From: JBFMAE01 sp040756085
Lineage (GTDB): Bacteria > Desulfobacterota > BSN033 > UBA1163
Length of the DNA: 12,601 nucleotides
Assembly (NCBI GenBank): GCA_040756085.1
Contig: JBFMAE010000417.1
Location: forward strand, 1 to 12,601
Direction: 5' to 3'
This document shows positions 1 to 6,934 of this stretch, in pieces. The position numbers and the translations under genes are program-made. The notes under the pieces were generated by a model. It searched no databases. It saw only the letters and a program-made list of their open reading frames with translations, and was not told the DNA's origin. Positions within the stretch are counted from its first letter, which is position 1. Each line of letters opens with the position of its first letter.

Positions 1-447
1 GTGCATGAGTATGGGTGTAAGGTGAGTTTGGAGATTGACCGAAGAGGTTATGTGGTGGGTCATCGGGAATATTGGGATAATCGGCATGATACGGATTGTT
101 TGCCCGTGGGGATTCGGGATTGGGAGGAGGTCACGGGGCAGACTCCCGAAGTTCTCAGTGCGGATCGGAGTTATCGTTATCGGAAGGGAGAGGAGCCTTC
201 GGAGTTGTTGAGAATCGGAAGAGTTGTGATTCCCAGTCGAGGGAAACAGAAGTCCCCTGAGGAGCAGAGCCGATGGTTTCAAAGATACAAGCGGATGAGA
301 GTTCTGGATGAGGCGGTGATTAGCCATTTGAAGCAAGATCATCGGATGGGTCGGTGTCGATACAAAGGGTGCGAGGGGGACCAGATCAACGTGAGTCTGG
401 CAGCGATGGCTTGGAATATGAGGAAATGGGTCCGGGATACAGGGTGA
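1..447 (+). CDS. DDE transposase, C-terminal part (cut by window edge)
   Basis: This is the last 148 codons of an insertion-sequence transposase; the frame is open at the window start, so the N-terminus and first catalytic Asp lie upstream. The residues seen follow the pattern of IS5/ISNCY (IS1202-like) DDE enzymes: a beta-strand block with HEYGCKVSLEID near the edge, the second catalytic Asp in LSADRSYR (about residue 55), and the Glu-containing helix around 100-125 (RVLDEAVISHLKQD, then GRCRYKG, probable catalytic Glu 104). The end, NVSLAAMAWNMRKW, is typical of the family C-terminus. The reading frame is intact to its TGA stop. The 5' GTG is simply the first codon in the window and should not be taken as a start. 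The family within IS5/ISNCY is not certain; that it is a DDE transposase is fairly safe. Confidence 0.82.
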   Translation: MHEYGCKVSLEIDRRGYVVGHREYWDNRHDTDCLPVGIRDWEEVTGQTPEVLSADRSYRYRKGEEPSELLRIGRVVIPSRGKQKSPEEQSRWFQRYKRMRVLDEAVISHLKQDHRMGRCRYKGCEGDQINVSLAAMAWNMRKWVRDTG

Positions 448-1023
448 ATCTTCAGAAGGAAGAGCCTGTCTAAAGAAAAAAGGGGAAAGATGAAAAGAAT
501 TGAGAGACATCGATAGCCTCATTATCCCTGAAACGGATACCCCAAAGGTTTTATCTCTAAAAAGTACATTTTTCAGTGTGAATTAATTATAATCCCTCAA
601 TTCAAGAAGCTTACTGCAGGCAGTATACCGATTGACTAAGGAAGTCGTGACTCCCGAAAATCGTGCAACGTTTGCTCGTTGATGTATCGTCCCCGAGGCA
701 TCGAGTCTCGCTTGTCTTGGCATATGCCCGTATCCTACTCCTATCCTCTGCCAAAATCAAGTTGTATTTGAACCAACGTCTCCAATTCTTTACTAGAATG
801 AATTGTCAAGGGATTTTTGGAGAGAATGATGAAAAATAATCATCTTAGTAGATTTAGGTTGGGTTGCTTTACATGGAGAGCAAAAAGAGGTTAAAGCCAA
901 ATACAGGATCCGGTTTAAATACTAACCAGTTCGGAGTGATTAGTTCGCCTGCCGCAGGCAGGGAGTTCGGAGACCTTAGTTTAGTATTTTAATTTTAAAC
1001 TCCTAACTCAGAACTCAGAACTT
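448..1023. other. Non-coding stretch between transposase and MFS gene
   Basis: No convincing gene is present here: all frames are short and lack ribosome binding sites. The right end of the insertion sequence should fall in the first 100-150 bases, but the left end is outside the window so its terminal repeat cannot be paired. The rest is AT-rich, except for a more GC-rich patch at about 640-760 and the palindromic repeat at 914-1018. The MFS gene ends at 1024 on the other strand, so this stretch also holds its 3' region. Confidence 0.6.
914..1018. repeat. Palindromic intergenic repeat with short direct repeats
   Basis: AATACTAA at 918-925 pairs perfectly with TTAGTATT at 981-988, inside broader GTTTAAA/TTTAAAC-type ends. 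Within this arm pair AGTTCGGAG occurs twice in direct orientation (928-936 and 964-972), flanking a GC-rich hairpin, CCTGC at 948-952 with GCAGG at 958-962. The right side continues into tandem heptads CTCAGAA (about 1006-1020). It abuts the 3' end of the minus-strand MFS gene and could act as a 3' hairpin or terminator. It resembles repetitive intergenic elements rather than a gene. Confidence 0.55.
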
Positions 1024-2352
1024 TTAAAGGATAGGCTTCTGTTTCTCCTCTACCCCCTTCTTTTCATTGACGGTCCAGAGGATGGCCATCCCCACGACGA
1101 AAAAGAGGAGAACAGAAAGGATGCCGGATTGGACGCTTCCTGTGATGGCGATCAGGATTCCATAAATCAACGGACCAAAGACGGAAGCAAATTTCCCGGA
1201 AACCGCAAAGAAACCGAAAAACTCGGCACTGTTGGCATCGGGAGTAAAGATTCCCTGGAGGGAACGGGAGGCAGCCTGGCTCCCGCCCAGCACAAGGGCT
1301 GCCAGGACTCCCAAAATCCAGTATTCTGTTTTAGGCTCCCAGATGACTCCTAACTGAAAGGCCCAGAGGACGATGATAGACCAGATCCCCAGCGAGATCA
1401 TCACCGTTCTCTTATTCCCGATGGTATCAGCCAAGTACCCGAAGACCAGTGAACCGAAAAATGCGATCCCCTGAATCATTAAGAAAAAGAGAATGATCTC
1501 TCCGGTCTCCATTCTCAATACGTCTGCACCAAAGATCGAAGCCATGATAATAACGGTCTCAATTCCATCGTTGTAAATCAGGTAAGCGACCAGAAACTTT
1601 GTCAATTCCCTGAAGGTCTTGATCCGGCCGAAGGTATGTTGGAGTCGTCGATACCCTTCTCTGAAATAACCTCTTTCAGAAGAGAGAGGAACTTTTTGCG
1701 CTCGCTCTTGTAAAAGCAAAAAAGTGGGGAGGGAAAATATTAGCCACCAGAGGGCCACGGAGAAAAAACAATCTTGAACCGTAAAATAACCGACGGGAAA
1801 CCCCAACCATTCCGGGTATTTTAGCATGATCAGATTAATCGCCAGAAGTGCACCTCCTCCGAAATACCCCAATGCCCATCCCAGACCCGAGATCCGACCA
1901 ATATTCTGCTCGGTCGAGATTTCGGGCAGGAACGCATTATAATAGACATTTCCTCCAGCAAAACCGATATTGGCAATGATGAAAAAGATTGCTCCACGCC
2001 AATAATTGCCTGCATGGACGAAATAAAGAAGGCCGGTGAAAAGAACGGCAGTATAACAAAAAACCATGAGGAAGCGTTTCTTTGAGGCTGAGGTATCGGC
2101 CACTGCCCCTAAAAATGGAGCAAGAACCGCTGAGATCGCCATGCTAAGGGATACAGAAAAGGTAAAGAAGGAGGCTCCATGGATACGGAATCCGAGAATT
2201 TCGATTCCTCTCTCCCCTCCTGCAACCACCGTAGCGAAATATTGATTGAAGATGACGGCGAGGATAGTTGTGGCGAAGGCCGAGTTGGCGAAATCATACA
2301 TGGCCCAGCCAAAGATCTCCCTTTTTGAGACGTGCTTCTTATTAATGCTCAA
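1024..2352 (-). CDS. UMF1/Atg22-type MFS transporter
   Basis: An integral inner-membrane transporter of 442 residues, the usual length for a 12-helix major facilitator. The N-terminus carries the family hallmark GWAMYDFANSAFATTI (about 15-30), and further on GLGWALGYFGGG (about 156-167), both typical of the UMF1/Atg22-like branch of MFS. Alternating hydrophobic segments fill the protein, with an MFS-type loop SLVFGYLADTIGNKR at about 300-314 between helices 8 and 9. The start is a TTG at 2350-2352, preceded by GGAGG four bases upstream; the ATG overlapping that site runs straight into a stop in its own frame, which supports TTG. The substrate is unknown: yeast Atg22 exports vacuolar amino acids, but bacterial members are mostly uncharacterised. 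It is separated from the upstream ABC operon by 243 bp of repeats, so it is probably its own unit. Confidence 0.88.
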   Translation of the reverse strand: MSINKKHVSKREIFGWAMYDFANSAFATTILAVIFNQYFATVVAGGERGIEILGFRIHGASFFTFSVSLSMAISAVLAPFLGAVADTSASKKRFLMVFCYTAVLFTGLLYFVHAGNYWRGAIFFIIANIGFAGGNVYYNAFLPEISTEQNIGRISGLGWALGYFGGGALLAINLIMLKYPEWLGFPVGYFTVQDCFFSVALWWLIFSLPTFLLLQERAQKVPLSSERGYFREGYRRLQHTFGRIKTFRELTKFLVAYLIYNDGIETVIIMASIFGADVLRMETGEIILFFLMIQGIAFFGSLVFGYLADTIGNKRTVMISLGIWSIIVLWAFQLGVIWEPKTEYWILGVLAALVLGGSQAASRSLQGIFTPDANSAEFFGFFAVSGKFASVFGPLIYGILIAITGSVQSGILSVLLFFVVGMAILWTVNEKKGVEEKQKPIL

Positions 2353-2379
2353 TCATCCTCCAAACCTATTGGATAAGCC

Positions 2380-2592
2380 TATCAACCAAATTCAAATAAC
2401 CAAATTCCAAATAATCACCAATTACCAAATTCCAATAACCCCAAACTTTTGGGTATTGGTAATTGGAACTTATTCCTGAACCTGTCAGGAACAGATTTGG
2501 TTATTGGCCTGCCTGCGCGAAGCCCCGCCTGCCGAAGCCTCGTGCGGCGGGCAGGCGCTTCGGCGAAGGCAGGTGCTTGGGATTTGGTTATT
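2380..2592. repeat. Composite intergenic repeat: AT-rich repeats plus GC-rich cruciform
   Basis: The left half (about 2380-2470) is made of copies of an ACCAAATTCCAAATAA-like unit. It contains a palindrome, CCAATTACC (2418-2426) against GGTAATTGG (2458-2466), with a further inner pairing CCAATA..CCCAAA/TTTGGGTATTGG. Next is a hairpin with perfect 7-bp arms, TTCCTGA/TCAGGAA (about 2473-2491). The right half is a GC-rich cruciform of about 75 bp (2506-2580) whose inner arms are CGCCTGCC/GGCAGGCG. It is bounded by a perfect 12-bp direct repeat, GATTTGGTTATT, at 2494-2505 and 2581-2592. It fills the gap between the ABC permease stop and the MFS start, so it may also serve as a terminator. No gene is credible here. 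Confidence 0.65.
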
Positions 2593-2595
2593 ATC

Positions 2596-3561
2596 CTAGA
2601 TCGACCTGACTTCCTGCCTCATAAAAACGATATAGCAAACTCCAAAACAGAGGAAGGTGATAGCCACAATAGATATTAAATGAGGAGTGACAATAAAGAG
2701 GCTCTGGAGAAGTGGAAGTGGATTTTGAAAGCGGGACAGAGAAAGTCTCTCCAGGGGTCCCATTAAGATCAAGGCTCTCGTTGTCTTTCTCATCGGATCA
2801 AGGATCGTAGCAGTGGCATCACTATAAAGGGTCATGGGAGAAAAGAGGGAGATGGTCCTCTGGACCTGTTCATGTTTGATGAGCACATTAGGATCAACCC
2901 CACTGCCACTTTGACTGACCGGAGCGACCGCATCTGCCAAAAAACCTGCTCCCAAGCTCACGAAGAAGGAGAAGAATATCCACACCGCCAAGGAGGCCAG
3001 GGCAGAAGTAGCCGTGCTCCGAAAGACCACTGAAAAAAGGATCGATATTCCCAGCCAGAAGGAAATGTAAAGGATACTGGCGATGAGGTAGATGGTCAGA
3101 CGCAAGACTTCCTCCGGACCCGGCACCACCCCGATCAACCGAATGCCGAGGCCCGAGATGATGAGGACAATGGCAACCAATACAATGGCGATCATCGCTA
3201 CACCGGACAGAAATTTTGCGTTGATCACCGAATCCCGGTAGATGGGCTGAGAGACCAATTTGCTCAATGTTCTGGAGATCCGTTCTCGATTGATCGAGTC
3301 AAAACCCAGAAAGATACCGATGAGGGGGCCAAAAAAACCGATGAACTGAACAAAGGAGAAAAGCTTTCCCGTCGAAGTGAACAGGAACAAAAAGATGAGG
3401 GTGGGTTTGGTCATCCCTCTCAATTCCTCCTGAATGCTCATGCCTACCATCGAGGCAATGATTACCCCCACCATGACGATCAATGCCGAAATCAGGAGAA
3501 ACCGGATACTGCTGAAGTGGTCCTCCATCTCTTTCCTGAATATCGTGAAGATCCCGTACAA
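2596..3561 (-). CDS. ABC-2 type transporter permease (NosY-like)
   Basis: The membrane subunit of an ABC transporter, 321 residues. Hydrophobic segments lie at about 20-40, 53-65, 68-88, 118-146, 152-180, 184-208 and 288-313. After the third comes the cytoplasmic coupling motif FDSINRERISRTLSKLVSQPIY split over residues 87-108, which matches the 'E-x-GTL-x-x-LLS-x-PI-x-R' pattern of NosY/ABC-2 permeases. The start is TTG at 3559-3561: the frame opens one base after the ATPase stop codon, and a good AAGGAGG sits six bases upstream, within the end of the ATPase gene. It pairs with the ATPase encoded immediately upstream, and both follow the NEW3 protein gene. The substrate cannot be read from the sequence. 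The soluble loop at about 210-285 is probably extracytoplasmic. Confidence 0.87.
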   Translation of the reverse strand: MYGIFTIFRKEMEDHFSSIRFLLISALIVMVGVIIASMVGMSIQEELRGMTKPTLIFLFLFTSTGKLFSFVQFIGFFGPLIGIFLGFDSINRERISRTLSKLVSQPIYRDSVINAKFLSGVAMIAIVLVAIVLIISGLGIRLIGVVPGPEEVLRLTIYLIASILYISFWLGISILFSVVFRSTATSALASLAVWIFFSFFVSLGAGFLADAVAPVSQSGSGVDPNVLIKHEQVQRTISLFSPMTLYSDATATILDPMRKTTRALILMGPLERLSLSRFQNPLPLLQSLFIVTPHLISIVAITFLCFGVCYIVFMRQEVRSI

Positions 3562-3562
3562 C

Positions 3563-4315
3563 TTAGGCCTCCTTAAAATATTTCATGTAGATCTCTTCAA
3601 GTGTATAATGTTCCTTATCCACACCCAGTTTCTTCTTGGCCAGTTCGTCAATGGGACCCATGGCTACCAGATCCCCTTTGATCATGATTCCAACCCGATC
3701 GCATATCCTTTGAACCTGATCGAGCAGGTGGGACGAGAGAAAGATCGTAATATTCTTTTCCCGGCTGAGGTTGTGAATCAGATCGAGCATCCGATTTGTT
3801 CCATCCGGGTCCAGACCGATGGTGGGTTCATCAAGAAATAGGATCTTTGGTTCCTTTACCAGAACTTCGGCGATTCCGAGGCGCTGTCTCATCCCTTTGG
3901 AATAGGTCCCGACTTTTTTCGTAGCCTCTTCCAAAAGACTCACCTCTTTGAGCGACTCATCAATCCTCTTGGCAGAGACCTCATCGGACATCTGATTCAG
4001 TCTGGCGATATATTGGAGATTTTGTCTTGCATCCATGTCATCATAAAAACCCACATTTTCAGGCAGATACCCTACCTTCTTCTTTACATGAAAAGGGTCT
4101 CGCTTAGGATCGAATCCTATGACCCGGATTTTTCCTGAAGTAGGTTCGGTGAGTCCCAGGAACATAAGCAAGGTAGTTGTCTTTCCAGCCCCATTGGGGC
4201 CAAGGAACCCAAACACCTCTCCTTCACGAATTTGAAGAGTAAGGTTATTGACGGCAGTCTGGGACCCATACCTCTTGGTCAGCCCTTCGGTCTCAATGAT
4301 GGTCCGTCCTTCCAC
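3563..4315 (-). CDS. ABC transporter ATP-binding protein (CcmA/NosF-like)
   Basis: The cytoplasmic ATPase subunit, 250 residues from the GTG at 4313-4315. Walker A is GPNGAGKT (39-46), the signature motif is the variant YSKGM (138-142) usual in CcmA/NosF proteins, Walker B is ILFLDEP (158-164), and the switch His is in SSHLL (about 196). The Q-loop region reads YLPEN, also typical of this subfamily. A longer frame reaches an ATG at 4348, but that would overlap the 3' end of the NEW3 gene by 32 bases and add no conserved sequence. The GTG lies one base past that gene's TAA with GGGGAG eight bases upstream, so I prefer it. All catalytic residues are present, so it should be active and should energise the NosY-like permease downstream. 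Confidence 0.9.
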   Translation of the reverse strand: MEGRTIIETEGLTKRYGSQTAVNNLTLQIREGEVFGFLGPNGAGKTTTLLMFLGLTEPTSGKIRVIGFDPKRDPFHVKKKVGYLPENVGFYDDMDARQNLQYIARLNQMSDEVSAKRIDESLKEVSLLEEATKKVGTYSKGMRQRLGIAEVLVKEPKILFLDEPTIGLDPDGTNRMLDLIHNLSREKNITIFLSSHLLDQVQRICDRVGIMIKGDLVAMGPIDELAKKKLGVDKEHYTLEEIYMKYFKEA

Positions 4316-4316
4316 T

Positions 4317-5537
4317 TTATCTTCTCCCCAACCAGATGAACATGGCACTCAATCCAGCGATCACAAAGATGATGATGCCGATCCCGATCCAACCCCATGC
4401 CGTTGAGGCCCTCACCGTAACTCTCATTTCAACGGTCTTATCCGATTTTTCTCCATTGACCATGACGCCTACGGAATAATCCCCCACCAGAGCCTGTGGG
4501 GTTGATTTAACCGTCACCTCAATCTGTTTCAAGGCATTTGGTTCTAATGCATCGATCTTTTCGGGTTTGAAAGTAACTTCCCAATTCTCAGGTTTAAAGG
4601 AAGAAAAATTAATGTTTCGATTAACCGCTGAACCCGTATTCTTCACAAAAAGTGAGAAATTGGCCGGTTTCCCTTGCACGGCCTCTAATGAAAGGATCCC
4701 AGTCGGTGTCCCGGCATCGAGTTTATAAATCCCCGTCAAAACCACCATCAATTTTGCCTCAGCCCTCTGGTCTCCGGAGCTCACCTTGACCAATATGGGA
4801 TATTCTCCGGCTCGGGCTTCTTTCTGGGGGGTCACTTCCACAGCCAAGGTCTGACTGGATCCTCCCTTGATGCGAAGGCTGGAGATCAGCTTCGTCTCAT
4901 AGGACGGCTTGAAGTTGATCTCCCATTTCTCGGGTCCAACGGCTACAAGGTTGAAGGTACGATCGATATCACTCTTATTCATCACTTCCAGAGAAAATTC
5001 AAACCGAGCATCGGTCTGTCCCCTCAGCACGGGATAGGATGTGGTAATCTGGATATCGTCCCTCCCTGCAATTCGCTCTTGAACAGACACATCCAGTTTA
5101 TGGGTGGAGGTAAATTTTCCATCCGCCGTCTGGGCATCGAACTGGAAGGTATAGGCTCCCGGACCCACTGATTTGTCAGGTTCCAAATTGAGTGCTAAGT
5201 TTCTCGACTTCCCATTTGGCACATACATTCCGGTGATCAGGTAACTGGCCCCCTTTAATGTGGCTTTCCATCCTTTTGGGACCGTTGTGATCTTTATATC
5301 GATCGTTTCATCCTTCCGGCCTTTATTCTCAATAGTCAAATCCATTCTTACTTGTTCACCTTTGGGTACGATTACTCCGGAATATTCTGGAAAAATGGCA
5401 ATCCCCCTTTCTGGCCTGAGATCCTTCTTCTCCTTCTCCTCCTGCTGTGCGGGGGTTAAGGATGGAATGATGAGACAAAACATCAGCATGATAAAGAAAA
5501 TGGACAAAAACAATCGACCTCGCTTCACTCGCCCCAT
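4317..5537 (-). CDS. Secreted, membrane-anchored NEW3-domain protein of an ABC operon
   Basis: A 406-residue envelope protein similar to the COG1470 group. It has a signal peptide with positive residues (MGRVKRGR) and a hydrophobic core at about 9-28, ending near PAQQ. Three Ig-like beta-rich repeats of the NEW3 (NPCBM-associated) type follow at about 45-150, 160-270 and 280-380; each contains the family's 'P-x-G-W' or 'P-E-x-W' turn (VPKGWKATL, GPEKWEINF, KPENWEVTF). A C-terminal helix (about 385-402) ends in LGRR, so the repeats should face the periplasm. An upstream in-frame ATG at 5558 exists, but AGGAGG lies seven bases before the ATG at 5535-5537, which decides the start. It is the first gene of a three-gene operon with 1-bp junctions, suggesting it is a periplasmic partner or substrate-recognition part of the ABC system. 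Confidence 0.85.
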   Translation of the reverse strand: MGRVKRGRLFLSIFFIMLMFCLIIPSLTPAQQEEKEKKDLRPERGIAIFPEYSGVIVPKGEQVRMDLTIENKGRKDETIDIKITTVPKGWKATLKGASYLITGMYVPNGKSRNLALNLEPDKSVGPGAYTFQFDAQTADGKFTSTHKLDVSVQERIAGRDDIQITTSYPVLRGQTDARFEFSLEVMNKSDIDRTFNLVAVGPEKWEINFKPSYETKLISSLRIKGGSSQTLAVEVTPQKEARAGEYPILVKVSSGDQRAEAKLMVVLTGIYKLDAGTPTGILSLEAVQGKPANFSLFVKNTGSAVNRNINFSSFKPENWEVTFKPEKIDALEPNALKQIEVTVKSTPQALVGDYSVGVMVNGEKSDKTVEMRVTVRASTAWGWIGIGIIIFVIAGLSAMFIWLGRR

Positions 5538-5622
5538 AAATTTACCTCCTGAAAACATTTCTTAGAATCCTATTCGTTTAAGGTTTGATTCTTGACAGGC
5601 CTGAGAGGAAATTTTCCCAGAA

Positions 5623-5651
5623 ACTTTAATCATTCGTAGACCGGTTGTCAA
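5623..5651 (-). promoter_or_regulatory. Possible sigma-70 promoter of the NEW3-ABC operon
   Basis: On the minus strand TTGACA (5651-5646) is followed after 17 bases by TAAAGT (5628-5623). The -35 is perfect and the -10 matches four of six. The start codon is at 5537, giving a leader of about 80 bases. A second copy of CTTGACA in the opposite orientation (5591-5597) makes an inverted repeat with this -35 region. The 3' end of the upstream gene (stop at 5661) is close, so read-through is also possible. Confidence 0.4.
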
Positions 5652-5660
5652 GAGGAATTA

Positions 5661-6770
5661 TTATAAAATTTTTCCTGCCGATTTCAAGCCCATTCCTGTT
5701 AAAGTGGAGACCACGATCTCCTTTCGACTCTTTTCTCTCATCAAATACATTCTCAATCCAGCAATAGTGGCGGCAGAGGTGGGTTCGATGAAGTGGCCCT
5801 TTCGACTCATCTCCCCCAAGACAATTTCAATCTCCCTTTCAGTAACTGCCAGAATCTTTCCACCCGTCTCCCTTACGGCCTCTAATACCTGCCTTCCTCG
5901 GATAGGTTTTGCAATGGCAATCCCCTCGGCCATAGTCTCTTTCTTTTCAATCGGCAGGGGCTCCTTCAACCCTTTCTTAAAGGCCTGGTAAAGAGGAGCG
6001 CAAGAAGTGGATTGAACCCCCACCAATCTGGGAATCCTTTTGGCCCTCCCTGCCTCCTTCAACTCTTTAAAACCGATATAGGCCCCTAAAAAAAGTGTCC
6101 CGTGCCCAATGGGGAGGACGAGCGTATCGGGTGTTTTCCAGCCCATCTGTTCCCAGATCTCAAAGGCAAAGGTCTTTGTTCCATGGAGGAAGAAGGGATT
6201 CCAGCAATGGCTGGCATAATAGGTCTTGGATGCGGCCTTCATCGCCATCTCGGCCGTTCTTTCCCTCGAACCCTCAATCCTTTTTAAGTTCGCCCCGTAG
6301 GCTTGAATCTGGACCAACTTTCCTGAAGAGGTGGCCTGGGGAACATAGATCTCACATTCGATCCCCGCCCTGGCACAGTAAGCCGCAATAGCTGATCCTG
6401 CATTTCCTGAGGAATCCTCAACCACCTTTTGAATTCCCAGTTCTTTCACTTTGCTGATGAGGACGGTTGCCCCTCGATCCTTATAAGACCCCGTCGGGAA
6501 GAGATAGTCAATTTTCAAAAGGATTCGATGGCCATTAAACTCCGTTTCCTCCAGAGGAGTGAACCCCTCCCCAAGGGTGAGGATATGCTTATCCCGATTC
6601 AACGGTATGGCTTCCCGGTATCTCCATAATGTCGGCCTTCTTTTCAGAATTTTTTTAATTAGAAATTTGGGTTGAAATGCGAGGTCGAGAAAGGATCCAC
6701 AATCGCATCGCCACACGAATGGGCTGAGAGCATAGGACCTGTTACAATTTGAACAATAAAGCCTCTCCAT
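5661..6770 (-). CDS. thrC: Threonine synthase-like PLP enzyme
   Basis: A cytoplasmic fold-type II pyridoxal-phosphate enzyme of 369 residues. Threonine synthase turns O-phosphohomoserine into threonine and phosphate. The N-terminus has a four-cysteine knuckle (Cys6, Cys9, Cys22, Cys24) as in many archaeal and bacterial thrC-like proteins. The substrate loop LGEGFTPL is at 66-73, the PLP lysine is Lys97 in SYKDRG (95-100), and the phosphate-binding/Asn loop is SSGNAG (120-125). A Gly-rich phosphate site follows in IGHGTLFLG (221-229), and TLTGMGLKSAG closes the C-terminus. Start ATG at 6768-6770 has no strong ribosome binding site. There are no other threonine-pathway genes nearby, and the length is about 30 residues below many ThrC proteins, so a related PLP lyase (threonine synthase paralogue) remains possible. 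Confidence 0.78.
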   Translation of the reverse strand: MERLYCSNCNRSYALSPFVWRCDCGSFLDLAFQPKFLIKKILKRRPTLWRYREAIPLNRDKHILTLGEGFTPLEETEFNGHRILLKIDYLFPTGSYKDRGATVLISKVKELGIQKVVEDSSGNAGSAIAAYCARAGIECEIYVPQATSSGKLVQIQAYGANLKRIEGSRERTAEMAMKAASKTYYASHCWNPFFLHGTKTFAFEIWEQMGWKTPDTLVLPIGHGTLFLGAYIGFKELKEAGRAKRIPRLVGVQSTSCAPLYQAFKKGLKEPLPIEKKETMAEGIAIAKPIRGRQVLEAVRETGGKILAVTEREIEIVLGEMSRKGHFIEPTSAATIAGLRMYLMREKSRKEIVVSTLTGMGLKSAGKIL

Positions 6771-6786
6771 TCGTTATTTTGGCATT

Positions 6787-6929
6787 ACGCAAAGCACATG
6801 GAGCATAGCGTTCACCCCCTCCCCTGAACCATGTAAGGTTCAGGGTTTTGTCCTGCACCCTATGTGGTGCAGGGCCCCATTCCTCCCCAGGGGGAGGGAG
6901 AGGGGGGCAATGCTCTCTGCCCTTTGCGT
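6787..6929. repeat. BIME-like palindromic intergenic element
   Basis: About 143 bp occupying most of the gap between the kinase and threonine-synthase genes. The ends form imperfect inverted repeats, ACGCAAAG..GGAGCAT at 6787-6806 against ATGCTC..CTTTGCGT at 6910-6929. Inside are two similar tandem hairpins: CCCTGAACC/GGTTCAGGG (6822-6830 and 6837-6845, 6-nt loop) and CCTGCACC/GGTGCAGG (6852-6859 and 6866-6873, 6-nt loop). A third, CCTCCCC/GGGGAGG, is at 6882-6897. A pyrimidine tract near 6814-6825 also faces a purine tract near 6891-6907. No clear target-site duplication is visible. It could stabilise or attenuate the transcript that crosses from kinase to thrC. Confidence 0.65.
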
Positions 6930-6934
6930 TTTTA

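Noticed and set aside
590..599. TAATCCCTCA matches the outer end of the palindromic element at 10579-10589 (reverse complement)
   Set aside because: Only ten bases agree and the rest of the terminal repeat is missing, so a link between the element and the transposase at 1-447 is not supported.
2449..2679. A 76-codon plus-strand frame between the MFS and permease genes
   Set aside because: It runs through the palindromic repeat and into the permease gene's 3' end; the peptide is low-complexity repeat translation.
4316..4348. N-terminal extension of the ABC ATPase to an ATG at 4348
   Set aside because: It overlaps the NEW3 gene, adds non-conserved residues, and the GTG at 4315 is better placed with its own ribosome binding site.
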